NCBI GenBank assembly: GCA_013396655.1
Contig: WBMV01004987.1
Span: 248,376-312,375, forward strand
Source: Campylorhamphus procurvoides
Lineage: Eukaryota > Chordata > Aves > Passeriformes > Dendrocolaptidae
Direction: 5' to 3'
DNA length: 64,000 bases
Shown: positions 26,501 through 39,344 of the stretch, piece by piece
How positions within the stretch are numbered: position 1 is the first letter of the stretch
Layout: every line of letters starts with the position of its first letter
Translations under genes and position numbers: made by a program
Notes under the pieces: generated by a model
Database searches by the model: none
Seen by the model: only the letters and a program-made list of their open reading frames with translations
Told to the model about the DNA's origin: nothing

Positions 26501-29500
26501 GCAGAATTTTTTCAAGAAGTCTGGTAAAGATCTCCCTTCAGTGTGTAACCTTGGCTGTGTCCGTCCCTGAGGTGTGATAACAGCCTCCTGTTTCTGTTCT
26601 GCCCCAGGAGAGCTGCATGTGAAACATCTGCAAAAGCATTAAATAGCCTGTGCGTGCAGCTGCTTGGGCTGCCACTTCCACTAAATGCTGCTCCCCTCTT
26701 CCTGGGGTGTTTGCTATGGTAGATTTGCCTGCAAGGCTTCATTCGGAGTCTGGGCCTTCAGCCAAAATAAAAGCCAGAGACGCATCAAAGGACTTGCTCA
26801 GAGCATCACCAAATACTGCATTTAAATAGAACAGAGAAAAGTATTACTTCTGAAACACTAGGCTGGCTATGGAAAATATTGTGTACAGGGGAGGTTTGGA
26901 AATCCTGGGGAAAAGTAATTGTATTGGACAAATATATGTGGTTGCCAAGCTTGAAAAAGGGCATCTCGGGAGCACTATGCCTCAGAAAGGCCTTCAGCCA
27001 CTACAACCAGATTAATAGAAAAGATGATAATTGGAAAAGGAAGGGGAATTTATATTGTGAATAATCCAAAACCCAGAGCATTGACAAAGCTTGAGAAGTG
27101 TAAGCAAGAGATGATTTTGTAGAGCTTGTCTGAGAACCAATTTGAACTTGGAGAAGTGAGTTCCCAAAGGAGTTCATGTAACAAATTAAAAGGAAAATTC
27201 AATAGGCAAGTGGTTTGTTGGTCTGTACACTTGGTGCTTCAGTTGTTCAGGTGCATCCTCTGGTGCTGAACCAGGATGGTACTGGCAGTTTGTAGGGGTG
27301 TGCTGTGAGAGGGGCAGGGTGTTCCTGCCTGCGCCCAGGAGGGGCTCTGGAGCAGAGGTGTAACCTGCTGAGGGTGCAGCTGTATCACCATAAAAACAGC
27401 AGCGTGGAGTTGTACACTGCCTAGAAATAATCCCAGCAATTAAATCTGGAAGCAAAAGCTGACATGACCTCTCCAGGAGAACCAAGAAGGGGAATCTGAA
27501 ACACTTTAAAAGTAGAAACAGAAATACAGTTTTTCTTGAGAATTTTCTGATGTGTGACTTTCTCATTGATTCAGTGACACAACACTGTATTAATTCTCTA
27601 AATATTGAAGAGTCTTTTTTTGTGAGGAGGGAGAATGCAATCTAATATATCTGCCTAACTTGTCTGTCATTCCTATATAAATCTCCAGAACCCTGTTGAA
27701 GAAGCCTGGCTGGTTGTAGGGTGCTGTTATTGTGGATACATAAAGGAGGTGATGAGTTTCAGAGGCTCTGGTGTAAGCCAGCGCTTGAGCTCCACACTGG
27801 CTTGTTTTGTTCGGTGTTGATAAGTTGGTGTCAGGGAGCCAACTGGGATCTGTCAGACTTCTTAGCTCTGAGAGATTACTGAGCAACGTGCAAACCTGGA
27901 AAAAATGTGTCTCAATGCTGAACAAGAGACAAATCTCACTGATGCACCACTGCTTATATAATTGGAGTTTTAGCAAGCTCAGGATCTGCCCCTTCACACA
28001 TAGGTGTGAATTACATCCTCCAAAACGTTGGGAAATGAATGTGCCCATCGGTGAGATGGTGTGCTCTTGATTAGTGTGTGTATTGAGCTGGGCTGTCACT
28101 CTCCTGATCTATATCCTTCGCGGTGTGAAACTCTGCACCACATCGAACTGTTGACTGCAAACAAATTGTCAGGCAAATGTGTATCAAAAGCAAATACCAA
28201 AGGCTGTGAACATCAGTCTTGATTCTTAGCTTGCCTAAATATTTGTGAAACACTTTTTCTAATTATGTCCTTGGTGCTGGTAGAAATATGAAAGGCTCCT
28301 GAAGATACTTAGCAGGTAGTCTTAGATGTCTACAGACTGTGCTTATCCTTTCCTTTGTTCATCTGCGTGTTCATAAAAATGACTCGGTCTGTTTTTTTTC
28401 CAGATGTCTCCCTTTCATATCTGATTTTTAATATTTATTTTCTATTTTCTGGAGCATATGGAGCCCCTGATATCTTTACAAACTGGCACACTTTGATATG
28501 TGAAGGTGAAACATTGTTCTGCAGTGCTGAAGCATGTATTAGCCAGTATGTATTAACATCACTGGGGGTTTACACTATGTAGCATTACAGTACAGAGAAA
28601 TAATCTTCCCAAAAACACAGGGACTCGGTCTTGTATAGGGTGCTGTCTGTCATATTGCACTGTTACTGGTGAACCCTCAATAAGGAGCTTTTACCTGCTA
28701 ATGGACAATTTCAGACAGTCTGAGATTAAATTGGAATGAAGCTACTCTTTATGCCATTCATATTTATTCACAGGATCTCCTGGGAGGCAGTTTTAAACAT
28801 GACAATACACAAATATTTGTGTTCAATTGCTTTTCGACATGTTCTGTGAAATACAGCCTGTGCTCCAGGCACAGAGCACGTGGGTTTGGTACGATCCTTA
28901 GGGCTGCAGATTTAGGTTTGATACTCTACATTACAGAGCTGCTCTTTGGTAAGATGGAGGCTGTTGCCTTAAAGCACTGTGTTTGTTTGGAGAAATGAGC
29001 CAGGCTCCTTGGTCAGCTCCAGACTTCCTGGGAAAACACAGGAAAATACATTCCACATAGAAAACAGACTCGGGCATCTTGTAATATGATGGACACTGAT
29101 GCAATTCTCCAAAGTATTGCTATAAAGGATGTCCCATTTTTTTTAATTTCTTTATTTTTGGACCGGCATTCCCACCTGTGAACCAGGCAGGTGACTGTCA
29201 TGCCTTACAGGACTGTAACAAGGTTTAGTGTCAGGTCTCTCCACAGAAGATTTGCAGTTTTTCCATTTGAAATGTATTCCTGGGAAAATATTGCTGATGT
29301 CACTGTCACAGTGAGGAACATTTGTGGTATGCAAGGTTAGAAGATTTCTTTTTGTGTATGTGGATTACAAAGCCTTGTTGTAATTGAAGTCTAGCAAGTT
29401 ATTACAGAACATTTGAGATTAAGAAGAAAATATTAAACCTTAAATGACTTGTGAGAGCAGCTCTTTCTCAGGAGATAACAGCAGTGCTGCCCAGTGCAAA

Positions 29501-30196
29501 GGGCCTGTTCAGTTCCTGGTGCACGTGAGCATTTCTCTCCACAGCAGTTTGCTGAGTGCTGTTCTCCTTTGTTTATAAAATTCTACTGCAGGACACTGAT
29601 TTTTCAGATTTAATTTTACAGCTAAGCAGCCTGGCCTGATTAAATAATTATTTTTCCCGAGAGTATTTCCCTTTGGTGCTTGAAGAAGGATTTAAATGTC
29701 TCTAACCTGCTAGTAACGCACATGTGGTCTCATCATGCTTAGAAACCCATGTTAACAAATCTGTGTTGGCTGGAGGTTAGGCTTTTTCAGTTGGCTGTCA
29801 AGTGTTTTGGGATGTCTTTCATGACTCACTTGTGGGTTTGCAACTCAGATTACACAGTATCTCAAATGTGTGCTGTGAATTTTAATTCCATTCTGTGTTG
29901 TCTGTTATGGTGTGGAATGAGGAGCAGAGCAAGGAAATAGCAGTAAGACACACTGTTGTATGAAATTTGATGTAAAATTGCCACAGGTTTTGCACGATAA
30001 ATATTTGAATGTGTTTTGAAAAGCTGTAGAGATTTACATTTTTCTTTTCATCTTTATATTTCACTAATTTGTTGTCTTCTTACATGGATCTGTACCCGTT
30101 CACATGTACTCATTAGTTGTCATTATCTTAAGGCTTCAACGATATGTTTGCTACAATTAATTTCTGTATTCTTGTTAAACTTCATAGGCCTTTGAA
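23501..30196. other. Unique non-coding sequence, no gene supported
   Basis: No recognised gene or repeat. The longest frame is a reverse-strand 169-codon stretch (27590-28099), without a family I can name. Part 27230-27420 is slightly GC-rich. Confidence 0.55.
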
Positions 30197-30494
30197 TTAC
30201 AGCTTTTGATCTGCAGTATTTGTTAGTTTAGCCCTGAAGTCTTCCTCCTTGGATTTTAACAAGATGAGTGACCTTTCAGCTGGTTTGCTCATAACCATGT
30301 TCACCCAGGCTGTAAAGGACTGCAGGTTTTCAGTAGTACAGGTCCTTGCAAATGAAAATGTTTTCATGTGAACGTGATACTCCAGGTGATTCCCTGGAAT
30401 GGGAGCACCAATACACATAAGGACAGGGAATGGCTGAGAGCCTCTGTTGCTGTGTACACGTGTATAAAATTTGTTGGGGGCCTGGGAAGTGTTC
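30197..30494 (-). other. Candidate exon (possibly terminal), unconfirmed
   Basis: On the reverse strand a strong acceptor-like sequence ('cttttctctgctttcag', cut after 30495) opens into a frame that runs 98 codons to a TAA at 30197-30199. The end of the peptide has a plausible mix (KPAERSLILL, SKEEDFRAKL). An alternative donor-like GTGAAC follows 30305. I do not recognise the product. A signal of this quality will also arise by chance in 64 kb, all three frames are open for a long way, and no partner exons are certain. Treat as a hypothesis to test with transcript data. Confidence 0.18.
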
Positions 30495-30549
30495 CTGAAA
30501 GCAGAGAAAAGATGTGCAGTGCTGGTGGAGGGGCTGTTTGCACAACACA

Positions 30550-30608
30550 GGGTCATAGGATAGTCTGGAAGGAACCTTTAAAGACCATCTAGTCCAACCT
30601 CCCTGCAG
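30550..30608 (-). mobile_element. CR1: CR1 LINE 3' end, reverse strand
   Basis: The forward sequence reads 'tcataggatagtctggaag' then 'gaacctttaaagaccatct' and 'agtccaacctccctgc'. This is the reverse complement of the avian CR1 3' end (tail, 'ccttccaac', 'gatgatctttaa'). Only about 60 bases survive. The element's body would extend to the right, but the sequence past 30610 is not recognisable as CR1. Confidence 0.85.
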
Positions 30609-33235
30609 ATCTGTACCTTTAACAAACCAAGCTCAGAGAGGAGACCCATGATATTCCACAAAAATAATTTATTAATCATATTTGACATTTGTCTAGCACA
30701 AAATTACATTGTATTACATACATTAAAAATGATGGTATGGTATGTATTATCTCCCCGGAGTATGTGTTATATGCGTAATCTTTTCTGGCTAGTCCTGAAT
30801 GAATAATTGTACAGATATTATCTCAAATATCTGACTAATTCTCAGTACCTTTTCATTTTCTTAATCTTAATTAAATCGGTGACTGAAGAGGATGCATGAT
30901 GAGAATGAAAAAAATTCAGCCTGTATAAATCAAAAGCAGTGATATGAAATCAAACTGATCAGGATAAAAGTGTGTTTTGTATATAGGCTATTAAGGACTG
31001 TTTCTTCCCCCCCTCGCCTTGTTGTTTATTAGCTTGAAGGGACAGAATGGCTGTTCAGCTCCTGAAGCAAACAGAGGGGGGGATTCTACAGCTCATACAG
31101 AGGCCTCTTGTGCAGCAAGAGCTGCGCTGCATCTGGTTTTCTGGGAAATGTGCTGTGCTTCCAAAAAGCCCCGTCGTTTTCCCTTCCGGCCATCCTAGCT
31201 GAGCACTCTGCTTCCCTCAGCTTCCAATTCAAGAGACCTCCTTTCTTGCTAAGGTTCTTTGTAGCTGTGGCCCATGGCCCCACACAGGTTACAGCTCCCC
31301 AGTGATGGTCAGAGCAAAGGCAGATGGAGATGTTGGGGCTGGAAATAGGTGGAGCTGAGGGAAGAGCAAACCCCTGGGATGAGCTCTGCTGCCAGGCTTT
31401 CTGCACAGCAGCCCTGCCAAAGGGGTGCTGCCCTGAGCACAAACACAGCACTTGACACGGCAAAGCAAAGCTCTCCTAACTGAGAGTGCAGTATCTCATT
31501 GGCAAAGTTATGTTTGTTTATGGCAGTAGCTCCGAACTTGTTACAGTGCTCGATTGTTTGTAGGAAATCACACAAATTGCTGATTCTGGTGGATGAGACT
31601 CATGTAAGCCTGGCTTGAATAAGGGCACGTGGAAGAGTTTGCAGAAACTGCTTTGCTTAATTTGACAATGTGTGTAGATAAAGTGATGCAACTGTTGTGC
31701 ATGCTCAGAGCTGTCTGTTGGTATAAATCAGGCACTGCTTTGTTAGTCTAGCTTGAAACCAATGCAAGAAAGAGAGTTTTACCCAGTTCTGGAGTTTTGC
31801 TATATTTTTGGAAATTAGGGTAGGAAGTGGTTTATTGTAAATCAATTTGACCATATACTGTTGTAGTAAATAACAAGCAAAGTTCACTTGATGGACATTT
31901 AAGTGTTAGAACAACAAACTAATAAAATGAGATAGGATGTTTTAGTATTTTTATATGTATTTATATAGAAACCCTCATATTTAGTCAAAATATTGATTTA
32001 ACCTATTTTTTCTGTCCAGACCCTTTAAAATAGAACAGACCTTGGGGCCATTTGAGTACTAAGAAGCTGATTTAATTTCAGCTGTTGAGGTTTTGGGTTA
32101 AAAAAAAGGTTCAGATCTGTTGATTTTTGGTTTACTGATTGTTCAAAGCTTGTTTGGCAGCTTTGCTGTGGGCAGCTTTTGGCATAACTGAATAGATAAC
32201 ACATAGTGGATTTCCCTATGAAATTAGATAAACAACACACCTTCCAGTAGCATCCAGTGCTGTGAAAATACTGTTTTTCTTAGGACTCTGAGTGAGGGTA
32301 AATTTTCTCTTGGAGAACTTCAGATGGGCTGTTTGGTACTTGGCAAATGTTTTGATCAATATTAAAATTCCAGGTGCAGCTTTTGTGCATCTGGGGGAAG
32401 ACTAATCCTGTTTTATTTAAACTGCCATAGCTATGTTAACTTCCTCCCCTTGCAGGTCCCCTCTGTGCAGCCATATAAGATATGGAAGCAACAGCTGCAA
32501 TCTCTGTCACTCAGGAAATGTATTACAAATGAAAGGAATTAATGTCTGGAGCATTTTGTCCTTGTGCTATTTTGGTGCAGAACATCATCCATTTAGTAAA
32601 TATGCAAAGATATGAACACTGCAAAGTCACTGTTTGAGACGTCTGAATTTTTGTTTATCTGGGTTCAAAGTCAAGCATTGCCTGCGAGTATGTCTTTGTG
32701 AATAAAGCAGGGATTCTCACTCCCAGCCCAGGAAACATTGTCAGAGCAGGCTTTGGCTCAGGATCAGGAATAAGAAGCAAAGAGGCGCCTTGCCCCCAGC
32801 CTCTCCCAGTCCTAGGGAGCAGGCAAGTGTGGCTTCTGATAAATGTCTTTAAATGTGAAATGCACAATATTTCATACCAATTCCAGATCCAAAAGTAGTC
32901 CAAGGAGAAAGATCTTAGAGTCATTTAGTTTCCAGGGGAAAATTTAATTTTAAACAGGCTGTAATAAGAAATAAAATGACCATCAGAAATATATATATAA
33001 TTTTATAATCAGCGTCAGCTTTGCTACTGCAGATGAACTGCTATTACCTTCCTGCTGAACTTCAAGGTTGGAAAGGCTTATTGTTCCTCAGTTGACTTCC
33101 AAAAAGCAATGTTCTAGTACGAATATAGAGTATACTTACACTGTTGATGCTCAGTTTTCAGTGCTGCTCCATAACTATGTCTCTATAAGTGTGTGCCTGA
33201 AGGCACAATGGCCTTAATGACACACTTTAAGTTGG
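30609..33235. other. Unique non-coding sequence
   Basis: AT-rich at 30650-30990, then a mixed segment (31060-31470) with overlapping frames of 65-125 codons on both strands. No gene or repeat family recognised. A short (TA)n run occurs near 32990-33000. Confidence 0.55.
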
Positions 33236-33303
33236 TCAGGCAGCTGGGCTGGATGACCATTGCAGGTCCCTTCCACAGAACCTGTCCAGCCTGTTCTATC
33301 CTG
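33236..33303 (+). mobile_element. CR1: Decayed CR1 LINE 3' end
   Basis: The sequence 'gggctggatgaccattgca' followed by 'ggtcccttccacagaacct' and 'gttctatcctg' matches the end block of avian CR1 with several substitutions and a likely small insertion. It is older and more degenerate than the copy at 931. Edges are approximate. Confidence 0.6.
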
Positions 33304-36300
33304 AGTGCCTGTCAGAGTATTCCATTTCCTGACTGCTCTTTAGTTTGGGACAGTGACTGCAGAAAAATGTGTCATATGAACTCGGTAGGAGAAGTTTAAG
33401 GCAGGCTTTTTGGGAAGGTAAATTTTGAGCTGGTTTTCTTCTCTAAGCCACTTCAGATATTGGGGAAATCTGGTGATTTGGTATTCACAGTGGAAGTGGT
33501 GTTGGAATGCCACGTGTTTATCTTGGTCTGCTTGGTGACTGTCCTGCAAAAGGGTTACTTGCAATAGTGAGAAAATGATTTATTCAGGCCCTTTCCATCT
33601 TTCAGGACTGTTTAGCGACTCTTCTCAATAGTGAAGGGTCTACAAAGGGACTTAAGAGAATTTTTTTCGGTTCAAATCATTTCAGCATGAAACTATCAAA
33701 GAGCCACAGCCAAGCACTAAGCAAAGATGAATTTGAACCCAGTGCCTTTATATTTGATAGTGTTTCTTTTGAACAGTTTTCTGATGGATTTATTTTTAAC
33801 CTTATGTTTCATCTACTTTGCAACATAGACTGTATAAATAATGAAAGACACACAAAAATGTTTTTAAACTGTGAACAAGATAAGTTCAAACACTGTTTTG
33901 TTTCTACTGTGGCAATATTTATGCTTAAGTAATTTTTTGTTTTCCCCTTCCCCCTTCTCAAAACTTTTGAATCATTCTGGCTTGTAAAATTTTTCCTTAA
34001 CACTGTTTACAAAGGATAAGTCTTGTTGGAATCAAGATGGGTTATCTTGGGACTGCGAGCTGGTCCCAAGAGAAAGATATTTCAGGAAACAACACTCAAA
34101 GGCAATGACTCAAGAAAGCTTGACTGTAATCCTGCAGTGGGCAGAGAAGTGTATTTTTTCACTTGAGCTATTTTTATAAAAAACAACTTTCTACCTTTGT
34201 TGTTGAAAAACATCAGCTGCTGGATGTATCATTCTGTGTTGCAAGGCTCTTATTGATTTTTCTGGACTTGTGGTATTGTGGATTTTACATTCCACACTTT
34301 CCCTCACCTCAGTTACTGAGCATATATACTTGGCTTCAGCACAACTGTGGTTTTCTTTGTTATGATCCAGTGATAACAGAAATGTGAAAATTTGCTACAG
34401 TTTGCTTGTATTTCTTATTCTGCTGTAAAATTTGATATATTTGAGAATTTGAATAGCTTTTCTTGAACTGGGAGGTATTTTAACCATATGCAAAGTTGCT
34501 AAAGTTGTACATACTTTGTATTTCATGGAAGCTAATGCAGCTGTTGGAGAAATTTCATGTTATGAACAGGAACTCTGGAAAGTGCTGTTAAAGAATTATG
34601 GTTTTGAGGGCAACACTGTTTTGGGGGTTTTTTTTGCCATTGAAAGTCATCTTCTGGTTTCATTCATACTACTTTTAAATGGAAGGAAAATGTTTTTCCA
34701 GGATTATTTTCATTAAGAGATTACTCACTTTATAGGCTCTAAATATAAGGGAAAGAGGAGTAGCCTTGGAAATACTGAAGGGAAGAGACCTGTTTACTTC
34801 TTTTGTTGACTGCGTTTATATCTGGGGCACAATTTCTGTGTTAAACCAATGCACGAGAAGCTCTGCAAGGCCAGGTCCAGCCAGCAGGATGCAAAGTGTG
34901 ATGCAGAGCAATCCTGCCTGAATATTTGTCCTGCATTTCCCACACAAATGCCTGTGCAGCTCCAGCTCCCAATACCAAATTCAATGTGGTGATCAGTCTG
35001 GACAGTATTTTGAGGGAATTTGGGACCAGCAGTTGTTTCTTTAGTAACTTTTCAAGCTGTTTCATAATAAAATTTATGTCATGCTGTGCCCTGAGGCTTC
35101 TGGAGCTGGTCCTGAGTAAGAAACTGAGAGAGGGTTGCTATGGCCACAGGATTTTGGTACTGGAGGGGTCTGAACTGGACACACTCCTTGGCCAAAGAAC
35201 CAGTGCTGTGTGTCCTATCAATGTATCTGAGCAGCTGAGGAATCTAACACTGTGCTTTGACAGCTCCAGCCTTTGGCCTCTTTACAGCATATAGAATGTC
35301 CTTTAAGGAATAAACTTTAAAAAAAAAATGATTTGGTTTCAACTTGGACTGAAGGTAAATTTCAGACAGAGTTTTGCTATGAAGGAAGAATTTTACCCAG
35401 TTTCATCTCCAGACAAGAGATTGCACTCCATTACTGTCTGGAATTATTAACATGTATAGATCCTTCAGCTTAAAAAGCCCAAATCTTTTAATTTTGTAAG
35501 AACAGGTTTCCATTCAGTAGAAAAAAGCCTGTTCATCTATTTTGTATGGTGTGCTGGTAGGATGAAGTTGATTTTCTTTATAGAGGCTGACATGGGGTGG
35601 TGGTTTGGCTTTGTGTTGAAAAGTGTTAATTCAGGTTGGGGATGACACTGGCTGCGAGAAGACACAGCCAGGACAGCTGAAAGCTGGTCATATGGCATCA
35701 TGATCAACGTGGAAAGCTGGAGGGAAAAAGCAGGAAGGGGGGACTTTTGGAGTGATGGGTTTTGTCTTCCCAAGTAACCATTCCTCAGGATGGAACCCTG
35801 TTTTCCTGGGCATGGCTGAGCACCTGCCTGCCCATGGAATGTGGTGAATGAATCCCTTGTTTTGCTCTGCTGTGTGCACAGCTTTTCCTTTACCAATCAA
35901 ACTTTATCTCCACCCAGGAGTTCTCCCTTTTACTCTCCTGATCCTCTCCCCCATTCCAGGGCAGGGACAGTGAGCAAGTGCTGGGTGGTGCTGAGTTGCC
36001 AGCTGGGGTTAAACTACAGCATATGGTGTGCAAGCACGAGTAACCAGTGTGGAAAATTACGGCTTATATCACAACCAGTTGAACTTTTAGTGATGAGAAG
36101 TACACTAAGGCTCTGCAGATGACTGGCTTAATGAGGAAAGCACAGCTGATTCATCTCTGTGAGCAGATAACTCATGCAGATGAGGCCATCACTCAGCTCA
36201 GCCAACTGCTGAACAAAATCCATCATTCAAATCTTTGGGAGAACTGTCAGTTTTCAGGGATGAAATGATAACTTGTTACACATGAAAACTGAACTTGGTC

Positions 36301-37259
36301 TCAAATATTGCAATTGAGTACAGATAGCAGCAAGATGGTAACAGTTACAGCCATATACTTTGATGACAAGCATTTCTGGTGGCATTTCATCAACAGAGCC
36401 AGTATCTTGTCTTGTAGCCAGTATTTTTTTTTAATTCCTGTTTTTTCCAGGACTAGTTTCTGTTGTTGGTCATTCAAACAAAGACATAAGTGGCTGGGTA
36501 GGTGTACCAGACAGTAACGGAAGGGACTCCCACTGCAGGTGTAGGAACAGCTGTCCAGAGCACTGTTTCCAGCTAGGAAGGGCTGGATCCAAGAGTTAGT
36601 GAACTGGTGAAATTGGACTTGATAGACCTGGGAAAATGCTAAGTTGTTTGGAGTATTGTCAGAACCTGATTGCTTGGACAGGTTCTGAAACACTTCAAAT
36701 TTCCAATAAAGAATAGGGGGGGAAAAGGGGGAACTTGTAAAAATAAGCAAGCATATATATCTGGTCATGCAAGGAACATTTTTAGCCTTTATATGCTCCT
36801 AGTGTGGGTGGGTTGGTGGCAGCAGCGAGGAGGAAGAGCCAGTTGGGTTCTCCTTCTGCTCTGGAAGTCTTTGAGGGGTTCTGTCAGGGCAAAAGGAGCT
36901 CTGAGATGGCAGGGGATGGTGCATGGCTCTGCCTCCTGCAGGAGGACTTGAAAAGAGAGAAAACAAAATTCCAAAATGAAGTGTTTTAATTAAAATAAGT
37001 TTTGCCAAGAATTTGGCTAGCTCTCTGATCTTTTCTGCATGTGAATGACAGATTTAAAAACGCCATCAAAACCTCCAAACACCTGGATCTGAGATATTAT
37101 CTCCCCTAGGCAGAGACTGCCAAAGGCTTTTTCTGATTTCTTAGGTCTTGTGCGGTAGTGAACAAAAGTGCATCAGCAGAAATAAATGTGAAAGAATCTG
37201 AAGCAGGAAGACTTGTGAATGCAGAATGTCATATTGGGCTAGAAATTAATGTGGGGTGC
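33304..37259. other. Unique non-coding sequence
   Basis: No recognised gene or repeat apart from the candidate open segment at 36083-36268 (listed separately). G-runs occur near 36714-36732. The 155-codon reverse frame at 36301-36768 has no family I can name. Confidence 0.5.
36083..36268 (+). other. Coding-like open segment, possible exon or fossil
   Basis: Between a TGA at 36080-36082 and a TGA at 36266-36268 the forward strand is open for 61 codons, with a possible ATG at 36119. The peptide has an amino-acid mix rich in K, Q, L, A, E and T, with helix-like spacing of hydrophobics (motifs MRKAQLIHLCEQ and ITQLSQLLNKIH), unlike the Cys/His/Ser-rich translations typical of non-coding DNA. An acceptor-like 'ttgaacttttag' ends at 36090. 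The only nearby donor, GTCAGT at 36246, is weak. I cannot name a protein. It could be an exon of an unrecognised gene, a decayed exon, or chance. Confidence 0.22.
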
Positions 37260-37690
37260 TATTTGAAGAGGAATATTCAGATAGAGGATGTTATTAGAGT
37301 ATATTAATTTCTGAATTTGTGCTAATTAATATATTACAACCAAATTACTTTGGTGACATTTTGGGGACCAAATTAAATAAAATGCCTATGGTATGTTAAT
37401 TTGAGCTCATAAAAGGCTAATTTGAATATGTAATTTGGATCAATTAGAAGTCTCTTCTGAACTTTAGTGATAATAGAAATGTAAAAAAGGCTGGGAAGCT
37501 GTTAGGATTAAGAGTGATACATCTGGGAAAAGCAAATTGCAGTGTCATTTTTGAAATGCAAATGAGGTTTAAAATGTAAAGATAATATGCATATATATAA
37601 ACATGTGCAATATCAGAAAAAACTCATAATTCATTTAAAAATAAATCTCTATACATAGTGATTATTTTCATGATTAATCTTCAGTTTCCC
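37260..37690. promoter_or_regulatory. Homeodomain/octamer-rich AT block, candidate conserved element
   Basis: More than ten TAAT cores (TAATTT, TAATTA, TAATTG types) fall within about 430 bases, together with a perfect octamer ATGCAAAT at 37556-37563 and 'aatatgcatatatata'. Such density resembles vertebrate developmental enhancers bound by homeodomain and POU factors. No gene, no repeat. Conservation cannot be judged from one sequence, so the call is inference. Confidence 0.3.
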
Positions 37691-37785
37691 CTGTAAAATA
37701 GCTAGATTATCCTTGCAGTGTTACTTCCAAAGAAAATATAAGTTTTAGAACTCTCCCAGAAATCCAAGTGGCATTGATTTTCATT

Positions 37786-37799
37786 AAAAAAAAAAAAAA
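37786..37799. repeat. A14 homopolymer
   Basis: Fourteen consecutive A residues read directly, followed by 'gagtaaaag'. No retroposed body is recognisable on its left side. Confidence 0.85.
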
Positions 37800-38689
37800 G
37801 AGTAAAAGCTGCAGGCTAATTTTGGTCCTTGTGAATAGTCACAGTGAACTTAAAATGGATTTAAGTTCAGGCTAAATGAGATTAAAACCTGCTCCTGAAG
37901 TTTTAATAATACATACAAGATATGTAACAGAGTTCTTTAGGAACAGCAACATCCTCGAGGGACAAATGTGGGTAAAAACCAGCTTGTGGTTTTGTCCATC
38001 GGATGGGGGTGAGCTTTAGGAGAGGCTTTTGAAACACCTCATTGCAGGGGTTCTTTGTAGGTTGCTTCCTTGCAACAGGGCACGGTTGTTGCTGGCAGGT
38101 GGAGAGCAAACAGCCCCTATGGGGCAAAGGCAGGAATGACCAAAATGCTTTAAATCTCCTTGGGTTTAATAATCTATTTGGGTGTCTGGTGGTTTCAGGG
38201 TCTCCCAAACGGTTTGTTGCAAACTAAGCGATGTCCTTGCCGGGCAGCAGGAGCTGTGGCCACAGCTCAGCCCAGCACAGCCCTCCTGGCTTGTCTGTGC
38301 CCTGCCTGGCTCTGCAGGCACCTGCCTTGGCATGGCCAGCCACACCAGCTGCCAGGCTGCTTTCCAGGCATGTCTTTGCTTTTCTGGGAATGATATACCC
38401 AACAATGTCTTGCCAGGGTCCTTGTTGCCTGTGCCTCTGTTTGAGGAAATAGCTACATCTTCCTGCCAGTAGTGCAGAATATTGAGGTTCAGGAGCAGTT
38501 ATCTGCTACTTGTGTGACAGAGTCAGAGCTCTGGAATGTGTCTTTTCAAGGTTATTAAAAAGAAAAAAAAGCCAGAGAATAGATTTTCTTACCCTTTTGA
38601 TTTCTGTCAAAATGTAAAATCTCAAGTTGTAATTGCCACTAATGAGAACCCGAAGGTGTATTTTGAACTGCAGCATTTTGCATGGCAGC

Positions 38690-39080
38690 TTTATGCATTG
38701 CTGCTATACCACTAGGCTTGTTAAATTATAATTTGAAAAAAATTATACAATGGGGTGGAAAACCTAGAGAGTTCATTTGAGAAGAGACAAAAATAATTAA
38801 AACCGCAGATTACCATCAATGGAATTGAGCTCTGGTTAATTTAAATCCACACTGGGTCATTCTTACATGCTGCTTTCCAGAAACTACATAAAAAAGTCAA
38901 TTTTTATGCTGCAAGGGAACACAATTAAGATCTCCGTACCTGAGACGTTTCTTTTAAACTAAATTGCCACATGTTTATGAGAATGAAAATGTTTACAGTC
39001 TACAGCATGTGCATTAAATGTAGCTATGACTTTAGTTGGCTTCTTGCCCTCAATTTAAAATAATTTCCTTCTAAACCATA
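38690..39080. promoter_or_regulatory. AT-rich block with TAAT sites, candidate conserved element
   Basis: Contains clustered sites such as 'aaaaataattaaaacc' and 'ctggttaatttaaatcc', and lies 270 bases from a CpG-rich block. No gene or repeat is visible. Regulatory function is inferred from motif density only. Confidence 0.22.
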
Positions 39081-39344
39081 CATTACATCAATTCCATTGT
39101 ACATTTAAACAACCCTTGCAATATTGAAATGACTTTTACCAGTACAGATTGACAGTGAACGCATGTGCTCAGGTATCTTACTGCATAAGCCAGATGCATT
39201 AGAAAAAGTGATGCTGAAAATAGGAAAGTATTTTTTTTTTCTCCTGTTACAGTGTATTTGTGACAAGTAACAATTCTTGGGTTTAAAAATCTACAAATCT
39301 CATTGAGTTGCTTTTTGGTGGTATCTGAACAATGATGAATGTTC

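Noticed and set aside
34900..35100. Stop-poor segment with two long overlapping reverse frames
   Set aside because: Both frames are open only because stops happen to be sparse. No donor and no recognisable product.
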